Shown: piece after piece, positions 1 through 4,320 of the stretch | Position numbering within the stretch: position 1 is the stretch's first letter | Layout of the letters: every line of letters starts with the position of its first letter | Source of the DNA: Promethearchaeota archaeon | GTDB taxonomy: Archaea; Asgardarchaeota; Lokiarchaeia; Sigynarchaeales; SOKP01 | DNA length: 5,976 bases | Assembly: GCA_030620005.1 (NCBI GenBank) | Contig: JAUXAJ010000299.1 | Coordinates: forward strand, 1-5,976 | Reading direction: 5' to 3' | Program-made: the position numbers and the translations under genes | The notes under the pieces: model-generated | Seen by the model: only the letters and a program-made list of their open reading frames with translations | Database searches by the model: none | Told to the model about the DNA's origin: nothing

Positions 1-238
1 CCCAATATATTCTAACTATGGCATATCTAAAATCCAAAGGATTTTGAAGTATGGCTGTAAAGTAAACATGTTTTATTATCCCAGGTCCCTCTATATCGGC
101 AATAACTTGAGTTTGTTTGCTCTTAATCTGTATTAAATCTAAATTTTTTCCTCTTTTATCCCAACTAGAGACACGATGACTTGATTTGTTAGCTAATTTA
201 TAAAAGCTTTGAAATACATCAAAAGGAATCGTGATCAC
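1..238 (-). CDS. DUF2961 / GH172-type glycoside hydrolase, N-terminal part (3' end outside window)
   Basis: Only the first 79 codons are visible; the gene continues past the left edge. The translation carries the start of the DUF2961 domain (now glycoside hydrolase family 172): S-S-H-R-V-S-S-W-D followed by G-K-N-x-D, then A-D-I-E-G-P-G-x-I-K-H-V-Y-F-T, then R-Y-A-I-V-R-I-Y-W. The blocks 'SRR.SSyDr.G.N.D', 'aDieGpG.I..iw.T' and 'vlr.YWD' are the family's N-terminal signature. Characterised GH172 members act on fructofuranosides or D-arabinofuranosides; the catalytic glutamates lie further downstream and are not in the window, so activity and substrate are unknown. No signal peptide is visible before the domain. 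The start is GTG at 238: the frame is closed by TAA at 271-269 and no ATG or other usable start lies between. No ribosome binding site is seen. It is co-directional with the sulfatase and GH38 genes, 1.4 kb downstream of the sulfatase stop. Confidence 0.85.
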   Translation of the reverse strand, partial: MITIPFDVFQSFYKLANKSSHRVSSWDKRGKNLDLIQIKSKQTQVIADIEGPGIIKHVYFTAILQNPLDFRYAIVRIYW

Positions 239-268
239 TTTAGGCTTTTTTAAAGTTGGATAATTCTT

Positions 269-283
269 TTAAGCATAAAAATT
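269..283 (-). promoter_or_regulatory. Putative archaeal TATA-type promoter of the GH172 gene
   Basis: Read on the minus strand, an A/T-only run followed by TTTTTATGCTT (positions 281-271) is centred about 38 nt before the GTG start at 238. If transcription begins about 25 nt after the box centre, the leader would be roughly 12 nt, which fits the missing Shine-Dalgarno sequence. The surroundings are very AT-rich, so a chance match is possible. Confidence 0.35.
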
Positions 284-539
284 TTATCACAATCTAACGA
301 AAAATATGGTCTGAAAAAAGGAAAAATCAAGAATTTTTACATGGACTCTTTCAATAATTATCTCAAATCTCATATCCCCTTACGAGTCAACGAAGATTAA
401 TATTACTATAAACTTTTTATAATAAAATCGAAGACTTAAAGAAATTTTCTTGATGCTAGAAGGAGTTTTTAGATTAATAAAATGAAAAATTTTTAAACTT
501 GAATTTATATTATCTTAGAAAAATAAAGAAAAATTTGGA

Positions 540-567
540 TTTGGATTATTATCCAAAAGTCTTTTTT
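540..567 (+). terminator. Hairpin followed by a T6 run, terminator-like
   Basis: TTTGGAT (540-546) pairs perfectly with ATCCAAA (551-557) around a 4-nt loop, and a run of six T follows at 562-567. This resembles an intrinsic terminator for plus-strand transcription, but no plus-strand gene ends before it, so what it would terminate is unclear. In such AT-rich DNA a 7-bp stem can arise by chance. Confidence 0.3.
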
Positions 568-641
568 ACGTAAATACCGTAAAATATTATGTCAATAGGT
601 TCAATAAGTTCTAACAAGTCTAAAGAGGGAAAAGCTTGTTA
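564..641. repeat. Two further short inverted repeats
   Basis: TTTTACG (564-570) pairs with CGTAAAA (578-584) around a 7-nt loop, and TAACAAG (612-618) pairs with CTTGTTA (635-641) around a 16-nt loop. Both are perfect 7-bp inverted repeats. With the hairpin at 540-557 they form a cluster of three within about 100 bp. The function is unknown: operator, ncRNA and chance are all possible. Confidence 0.35.
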
Positions 642-649
642 AATTATTC

Positions 650-660
650 TTATATATAAC
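650..660 (+). promoter_or_regulatory. TATA-like box upstream of the GC-rich reading frame
   Basis: TATATATAA at 651-659 is the best TATA-like sequence before the plus-strand frame starting at 765, and would place a transcription start near 680. That leaves a leader of about 85 nt, unlike the near-leaderless pattern at the other genes, so the link to the 765 frame is weak. Confidence 0.25.
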
Positions 661-764
661 ATTCATAATTTTTTTTTAAGAATATTAATAGAGATTTTTT
701 ATGTCAAAATATATGAAAGTTTTTAAATCTTAACATCTACTTTTCATGCACTAAAAATGTTTGC

Positions 765-1325
765 GTGAGGGATAATTTGACTCATGTAATCGTGAATGTA
801 ATGTGTCGTTGGGGTACTCCCGGGATGGGTCTTGACTCCAGGGATATGACCTCGTTAGAAAGAAGCCTGTACGGCGCAAAAATACTGCTGGACGAGAACA
901 GGTTCGAGTACGAGGTAAACAGCGTCACCATCCAGCTCGTGGAAGGCACTTCCGACGGCAACATGGTGCGAAAATCTCTCGAATTGCCATTCCGTTATTA
1001 TGTAGTCGATTGTGGAAACCTGTACTTCACGGAGCCAATCGAGGACATCCTCTTCTACAGCAAGGACGAGTACAATGGTTTAGTAGATCTAGATAGTGAC
1101 TACTACAAGTATTACAAGATAGTAAAAAAAGTGGCTAGGGTAGTACCCGCCGATCCTCGCGATTCCGAGCAACAAAGAACCGCCCTGACGTAAGCCACCG
1201 ACCACGCGGTCAAGGATTACTTCAACCAACACACCTTTGCGGACACCACCGCGTCCATGATCGCCGAGATCGGGTACACGGCCACCATGACCATGATCAA
1301 CACCGCCATATATCCACGGCGTTGA
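765..1325 (+). pseudogene. Unrecognised GC-rich reading frame interrupted by an in-frame TAA; likely foreign pseudogene
   Basis: From GTG at 765 a frame of 142 codons runs to TAA at 1191-1193. The same frame then stays open for another 43 codons to TGA at 1323-1325, with unchanged composition (by my count about 58% GC over 1141-1320, against an AT-rich background) and ordinary amino-acid content, for example D-H-A-V-K-D-Y-F-N-Q. This suggests that the TAA is a one-base change in a protein of about 185 residues. I do not recognise the product. It is soluble-looking and Tyr/Asp-rich in the middle (around residues 88-118), with an Ala/Thr/Met-rich tail after the stop and no signal peptide or membrane segment. 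The beginning is uncertain: GC-rich codon use starts only near 795-800, ATG at 801 is an alternative start, and the frame is open upstream of 765 without an ATG. The first part may therefore be damaged too. The GC-rich composition points to horizontal acquisition. It is not a shadow of another gene. The minus-strand frame over 1089-1526 is less plausible because it crosses the composition boundary. Confidence 0.55.
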
Positions 1326-1326
1326 T

Positions 1327-1343
1327 CCTCTTTGGAAGAGATT
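1327..1343. repeat. Copy 1 of a CCTCTTTGAAGAGATT-type repeat
   Basis: CCTCTTTGGAAGAGATT begins two bases after the final TGA of the interrupted frame and matches the sequence at 1491-1506 except for one extra G. The core CTCTT/AAGAG is self-complementary. The two like-oriented copies are about 164 bp apart and bracket the structured segment between them, so they may mark the borders of a small element. Confidence 0.4.
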
Positions 1344-1389
1344 AGCATATAATTTTAATTTTTTCATTGGATTTTTACAAATGTGGAAC

Positions 1390-1449
1390 GGTTTTCTACG
1401 ACATTCAATCAAACCCGCCATGAAAGTGGGTGCGAACTCGTAGGAAACT
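1390..1449 (+). ncRNA. Putative structured RNA element with two nested stems
   Basis: Positions 1390-1401 (GGTTTTCTACGA) pair with 1438-1449 (TCGTAGGAAACT) in a 12-bp stem. Inside it 1413-1418 (ACCCGC) pairs with 1426-1431 (GTGGGT) in a 6-bp stem with a 7-nt loop. The three non-Watson-Crick pairs (1390:1449, 1395:1444, 1417:1427) are all G-U if the plus strand is transcribed, and would be A-C mismatches on the minus strand. This supports a folded plus-strand RNA, either independent or the 3' end of a transcript from the upstream frame. It matches no RNA family I can name with confidence. The end structure of an IS200/IS605-type element, where the tnpB 3' region is a structured RNA, is one possibility. 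Confidence 0.4.
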
Positions 1450-1460
1450 ACTGACTTTAG

Positions 1461-1508
1461 AAAATCTCTTTGAAGAGAGGGTTTATGAAGCCTCTTTGAA
1501 GAGATTTT
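1461..1508. repeat. Imperfect inverted repeat (long hairpin)
   Basis: AAAATCTCTT (1461-1470) pairs with AAGAGATTTT (1499-1508), and inside this AGAGG (1476-1480) pairs with CCTCT (1491-1495) around a 10-nt loop. Each arm is also itself a small palindrome with the core CTCTT-TG-AAGAG. The stretch could be a terminator for either direction or a mobile-element end. Confidence 0.5.
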
Positions 1509-1525
1509 TGTCATGTCAGGCTTCA
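1486..1525. repeat. Inverted repeat overlapping the preceding hairpin
   Basis: TGAAGCCT (1486-1493) is perfectly complementary to AGGCTTCA (1518-1525). Its left arm uses bases of the loop and right arm of the 1461-1508 hairpin, so in RNA the two folds exclude each other, as in attenuators. No gene follows in the plus direction to be regulated, so structural or mobile-element roles are equally possible. Confidence 0.4.
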
Positions 1526-1571
1526 TTTTAGTGGTTATTTTTAGAATGCTCGATGGTCATTTAATATAAAA

Positions 1572-1587
1572 ACAATGTTACAATGTT
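1572..1587. repeat. Tandem duplication of ACAATGTT
   Basis: Two adjacent identical 8-bp units lie 28 bp beyond the stop of the sulfatase gene. This is a short duplication, probably from replication slippage, with no evident role. Confidence 0.5.
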
Positions 1588-1614
1588 AGGAAAATTTTTA
1601 AAGTAGATAATAAT

Positions 1615-3402
1615 TTATTTTGCCTTTTCTCTAATCAATTTTTTATAAGATTTTAAATTACTTTTAATATCAACAGGCAGATATTTTTTGAAGATATCTA
1701 CGACAATATTTTCGTCTACTTCTTTACTATTTTTACTATTAATTTCTTGCTCAAATCCTAGAATGAATTGCCGTTGGATATATTCGGGCACTTTATTTAT
1801 TAGTAAGGAATACATGCTTTTTCCTTTATTCATCCAAATTATCTCAGTATTGCCAATTTTATCTTTTGTTCCTTCACGCTTTTCTATAAGATTTAAATGT
1901 TCTTCCTTAACATTTCCATCTAAAGGAAGACCAAGACGCTTGTATTGTTCAATTGGAGCGTCATTTTCTTTCATTAACTCAACTAATAGTTTTATCATGC
2001 GCTTTTCAATTTCGGTATCATTAATAGAGTTCTCTTGTTTCGGATCATTCTGGAGATCAAATAACAAACTACCGTAAACATACGAATTTGTAGATGTTTC
2101 AGGGACATCTACTATATACTTAATTTTCATGGTTTTACATCCTTTTGTGAAACTAAACTTCTCAGCCAATTCTATAGTGTGAAGTTCCTCTAATGTGAAA
2201 ATATGGTCCATATGAGTTGGCATGAGAGTATAATTATAAAGCGGTTCATTCCTTGGGTTTGTTGGGGCTCTCATATAGACATATCTTCCGTCAGTAATGT
2301 TTACATGTCCACCATGAACTCCAAATAATCCAACTTTGCGAACCTTTGAATCTGAAGCAATTGTCTCTCGAAGAGGTATACCTTGCATTGATTTCGGTAT
2401 TTCTAAATCGAAAAACTCAAGAATCGTTGGTGCTAGATCAATCGTTTGAACAAGGGCATTCCTTCTTTCATTTCTTTTTTCTGATCTTGGATCCCAAATA
2501 AAAAGAGGCGTGTGAACTACTTCATCATAGAGCGGCTGAACAATTTTAGCCCACCAATCTTTTTCACCCAGAAAGAAACCGTGATCAGTATTAACAATTA
2601 ACATTGTATCCCTCCACATATCGTATTGATCCATTAAATCAAGAACCTTACCTAAATAGGCGTCACACATGCTTACTAAAGCAGCATATTCTAAGCGGCA
2701 GTGTTTTACCTGCTCAGGAGTTTCCATTACAATGGAATAATTCGGCCAATCAAAATGTGGTCCTTTATATTCGTGTTTATACAAATCTTTATACTTCTGC
2801 AGAGTATAAAAGGGTTCGTGAGGATCAAATGTTTCTACATGAAGAAACCAGTTATCCTCATCGTGATTCATTTTAATAAATTCTAATCCTTTTTTAAATG
2901 TTTTTGCTTGAGGTAAATTTTTTTCTTTTTGTAAAAATGTTCTATTCACCCAATCTTGACGCCAAAGCGCTTTATATATTCTATTTGTATATACATGTTC
3001 AGGAATTTCCGGATCTTTTACTAAACCTTTCCAAGGATCACCTTCTTGACCTCGAGAAATTTCCCAACTATTATACCGGCTATGGTATGTACAACCTCCA
3101 TCTTCCCAATAGTGATAATGATCACTTATAAGATGAGTGTAAATACCGCTTTTCTTTAAAATTTCAGGTATCGAATCATCAAAAGGTTCTAAAGGCCCCC
3201 AGCTCCTGTGCAAAAAGTTGTATCTACCAGCATGTAATTCTCTTCTGGCGGGCATGCACGGTAGTGAACCCGCATAGCAGTTATCAAACACGACAGTTTT
3301 CTCGGCCAACCTCTTGAAATTTGGAGCGTGAACCCATTCACATCCGTATGGAGGTAAAAATTGCCTGTTAAGAGAATCAAACATTATCATCATTACTTTC
3401 AT
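1615..3402 (-). CDS. Cys-type sulfatase (alkaline phosphatase superfamily, PF00884), 595 aa
   Basis: Predicted to hydrolyse sulfate esters, probably on a carbohydrate. The N-terminal strand carries metal-ligand Asp9 in M-F-D-S-L-N-R. Residues 46-60 (S-L-P-C-M-P-A-R followed by L-H-A-G-R-Y) form the sulfatase signature C-x-P-x-R, whose Cys49 is converted to formylglycine. T-F-D-P-H-E-P-F at 191-198 supplies the conserved His195, and N-T-D-H-G at 271-275 the metal-binding Asp273/His274, followed by Lys281 in the expected place. The usual second aspartate beside Asp9 is absent (D-S instead of D-D), which also occurs in sulfatase subfamilies. After the core (to about residue 485) there is a lysine-rich helical extension of about 110 residues. 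No signal peptide is visible, so the enzyme is probably cytoplasmic. No maturase gene (anSME or FGE) is in the window; one is needed elsewhere. The start is ATG at 3402, chosen because the hydrophobic M-K-V-M-M-I-M strand leads directly into Asp9. The stop is TAA. It lies co-directionally between the GH38 and GH172 genes. The exact sulfatase subfamily and substrate are unknown. Confidence 0.93.
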   Translation of the reverse strand: MKVMMIMFDSLNRQFLPPYGCEWVHAPNFKRLAEKTVVFDNCYAGSLPCMPARRELHAGRYNFLHRSWGPLEPFDDSIPEILKKSGIYTHLISDHYHYWEDGGCTYHSRYNSWEISRGQEGDPWKGLVKDPEIPEHVYTNRIYKALWRQDWVNRTFLQKEKNLPQAKTFKKGLEFIKMNHDEDNWFLHVETFDPHEPFYTLQKYKDLYKHEYKGPHFDWPNYSIVMETPEQVKHCRLEYAALVSMCDAYLGKVLDLMDQYDMWRDTMLIVNTDHGFFLGEKDWWAKIVQPLYDEVVHTPLFIWDPRSEKRNERRNALVQTIDLAPTILEFFDLEIPKSMQGIPLRETIASDSKVRKVGLFGVHGGHVNITDGRYVYMRAPTNPRNEPLYNYTLMPTHMDHIFTLEELHTIELAEKFSFTKGCKTMKIKYIVDVPETSTNSYVYGSLLFDLQNDPKQENSINDTEIEKRMIKLLVELMKENDAPIEQYKRLGLPLDGNVKEEHLNLIEKREGTKDKIGNTEIIWMNKGKSMYSLLINKVPEYIQRQFILGFEQEINSKNSKEVDENIVVDIFKKYLPVDIKSNLKSYKKLIREKAK

Positions 3403-3471
3403 GTCTATCGACTCATAATTTTTAACTAATTTTGTTCGAGAATAATTAAAATATCAGAAAACTTGGACGAC

Positions 3472-3479
3472 TTTATAAA
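3472..3479 (-). promoter_or_regulatory. Possible TATA box of the sulfatase gene
   Basis: TTTATAAA is a perfect palindrome about 70-77 nt upstream of the sulfatase ATG. It would give a leader of roughly 45-50 nt. It is the clearest TATA-like site upstream of the gene, but AT-richness makes the assignment weak, and it could equally face the other way. Confidence 0.3.
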
Positions 3480-3552
3480 TGAATGAAGAATTTTAAACTC
3501 TTAGATGAAAACTAAAAAAATATTAATTAAAAAAAAATAAAATAAATTAACC

Positions 3553-3565
3553 TCTTATGATAAGA
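3553..3565. promoter_or_regulatory. 13-bp palindrome, possible operator
   Basis: TCTTAT-G-ATAAGA is a perfect inverted repeat with 6-bp arms in the region shared by the sulfatase and toxin-antitoxin promoters. Toxin-antitoxin modules are often autoregulated through such palindromes, but it lies about 100 bp before the predicted TATA box of the module, so the role is speculative. Confidence 0.25.
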
Positions 3566-3660
3566 AATAAAGTGAAATTCAAAAAATTTCGAGCGCTTGT
3601 ATTTTAATTACTTTTTTTGAAATAGAAATATTGAATAAAAGGAAACAAATATTACAATGG

Positions 3661-3670
3661 TTTTATACAA
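3661..3670 (+). promoter_or_regulatory. Putative TATA box of the toxin-antitoxin module
   Basis: TTTTATACAA is centred about 26 nt before the TTG start at 3692, the spacing expected between an archaeal TATA box and the start of a leaderless transcript. A GTG at 3681 would also lie near the predicted transcription start but is out of frame in this sequence. Confidence 0.4.
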
Positions 3671-3691
3671 TATAAAATAGGTGATTTTTTT

Positions 3692-3952
3692 TTGACATTA
3701 ATAGAAGAATTGGATTTGTTAAAGAAAAGAATATTATTACGAGAATGGCTTTTAGACGAGTTAAAAAAATTTGAAATAAAATATGGATTTCAAACAATTG
3801 AATTCATTGAAAAATGGAGAGCTAGAAAAATTCCTGAGCCAGAAGACCATACAATTTTAGAAGAATTCTTAGAATGGGAAGGTCTTTCAGAAAGCCTCGA
3901 AAAAGTTGACAATGAGTTGAGAGAACTTGAAAACCGTATTAAAGAGAGCTGA
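3692..3952 (+). CDS. Small acidic helical protein, probable antitoxin partner of the TumE-like toxin
   Basis: An 86-residue protein, highly charged and predicted helical throughout, with coiled-coil-like Leu/Glu/Lys spacing at residues 3-29 and 63-84. The middle contains K-Y-G-F-Q-T-I-E-F-I-E-K-W (30-42) and E-E-F-L-E-W-E-G-L (57-65). Such short 'KYGm...EF..KW...EWE.L' proteins are, as I recall, commonly encoded directly before DUF6516/TumE proteins in archaea. Position and overlap with the next gene support a role in binding and neutralising that toxin. No DNA-binding domain (HTH, AbrB or RHH) is obvious, unlike the HTH antitoxin TumA. The start is TTG at 3692, with no in-frame ATG upstream, and it abuts a T9 tract (3685-3693). 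If that tract had ten T, GTG at 3681 would be in frame and add three to four residues, so the true start is uncertain. No Shine-Dalgarno is seen. The stop TGA lies 26 nt inside the next gene, indicating coupled translation. The antitoxin role is inferred from context. Confidence 0.75.
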   Translation: MTLIEELDLLKKRILLREWLLDELKKFEIKYGFQTIEFIEKWRARKIPEPEDHTILEEFLEWEGLSESLEKVDNELRELENRIKES

Positions 3953-4292
3953 AGAAGTTACTGAAGAATTATCACTACTTAATCTTAAAAATTTAAAACT
4001 CTTGACTCTTAAAATTGCTAATTCTTTCCCTAGTAATGGTAGTTATAGAATAAAGGGTTATTTAAACAGTGATATGTTTATAGAATTATTTGAATTCTTA
4101 CTTTCAGGCAAAATATTAAAATATTCATACACTCTCGTGCAAAATAAAAAATCTTTACTTCGATATGATAATGCACCGCATCACAAAGAGATCAAAACAT
4201 TCCCTCATCATAAACATTTAGAAGATAAAATCCAATCTTCAAAAACACCCTATTTAAAAGAGTTTATAAGAGATGTGTTAGATTTAATTTGA
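3927..4292 (+). CDS. DUF6516 / TumE-family toxin-like protein, 121 aa
   Basis: The C-terminal half carries the family signature: R-Y-D-N-A-P-H-H at residues 79-86, then F-P-H-H-K-H at 92-97, and a helical tail ending L-K-E-F-I-R-D-V-L-D-L-I. The preceding segment (about 34-70) has the usual beta-strand pattern, with G-Y-L-N-S-D-M-F-I-E-L-F-E-F matching the strand before the 'rY..' motif. TumE proteins are toxins of TumE/TumA toxin-antitoxin systems; the biochemical target is not evident from sequence. The usual order here is the small partner first, then TumE. The start is TTG at 3927: a TGA at 3918-3920 closes the frame upstream, and the next Met (residue 50) lies inside the domain. GAGAG at 3919-3923 is only a weak ribosome-binding match, so re-initiation after the overlapping upstream gene is likely. 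It converges on the GH38 gene, with only 28 bp between the stops. It appears intact, with all conserved His residues present. Confidence 0.82.
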   Translation: MKTVLKRAEEVTEELSLLNLKNLKLLTLKIANSFPSNGSYRIKGYLNSDMFIELFEFLLSGKILKYSYTLVQNKKSLLRYDNAPHHKEIKTFPHHKHLEDKIQSSKTPYLKEFIRDVLDLI

Positions 4293-4320
4293 AAAAACCG
4301 GAAAACTATTAAATTTCCAT
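4293..4320. other. Short convergent intergenic spacer
   Basis: The toxin gene and the GH38 gene end tail to tail 28 bp apart. The spacer has only a weak inverted repeat, GGAAA (4300-4304) with TTTCC (4314-4318), and A/T runs. Termination for both strands must occur here or inside the opposite gene. Confidence 0.4.

Larger units (their letters stand above)
300..764. other. AT-rich intergenic region without a supportable gene
   Basis: No reading frame of credible length or composition occurs on either strand. Visible structure consists of three short perfect hairpins between 540 and 641, a TATA-like run TATATATAA at 651-659, and a 10-codon ATG frame at 701-733 that I do not regard as a gene. 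The segment separates the minus-strand GH172 gene from the plus-strand GC-rich reading frame and may hold the promoter of the latter. Confidence 0.6.
1326..1614. other. Non-coding structured segment between the interrupted frame and the sulfatase 3' end
   Basis: No gene is supported here. The segment contains three copies of a CTCTTTGAAGAG-like sequence (1327-1343, 1461-1480, 1491-1508), a strong two-part stem-loop (1390-1449), an overlapping inverted repeat (1486-1525) and a tandem duplication of ACAATGTT (1572-1587). The minus-strand sulfatase stops at 1615, so its terminator should also fall in the first part of this region; the T-rich minus-strand stretch below 1614 would serve, but no classical hairpin terminator abuts the stop. 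A short plus-strand frame (about 1353-1454, ending TGA) could be a decayed C-terminal coding remnant. Confidence 0.5.
3403..3656. other. AT-rich divergent intergenic region
   Basis: This stretch separates the minus-strand sulfatase from the plus-strand toxin-antitoxin pair and should hold both promoters. It has no credible reading frame. It contains TTTATAAA at 3472-3479, a 13-bp palindrome at 3553-3565 and a small inverted repeat GAAATT/AATTTC at 3574-3590. Long A runs dominate 3510-3550. Confidence 0.55.

Noticed and set aside
701..733. ATG-initiated 10-codon frame downstream of a TATA-like run
   Set aside because: Too short, A/T-driven composition, no ribosome-binding signal and no reason to think it is translated.
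782..964. 60-codon minus-strand frame
   Set aside because: Antisense shadow of the start of the GC-rich plus-strand frame.
1191..1193. TAA as a recoded sense codon
   Set aside because: TAA ends the sulfatase normally, pyrrolysine uses TAG and selenocysteine uses TGA. A point mutation in a decaying gene is simpler.
1089..1526. 145-codon minus-strand reading frame
   Set aside because: It runs antisense to the GC-rich frame and across the sharp composition change and the hairpins. Its translation is low in complexity at the end (G/V/Y runs), and no family is recognised. The plus-strand reading is better supported.
1688..3131. Several plus-strand frames opposite the sulfatase gene (1688-2077, 2604-2876, 2701-2886, 2898-3131) and a minus-strand frame at 3189-3380
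   Set aside because: All lie inside the clearly recognised sulfatase coding sequence in other frames, and their translations lack any protein-family features.
3657..3680. ATG-initiated 7-codon leader-like frame before the antitoxin gene, preceded by AAAGGA
   Set aside because: A leader peptide is conceivable, but the overlapping TATA-like sequence at 3661-3670 explains the region better, and the frame has no distinctive content.
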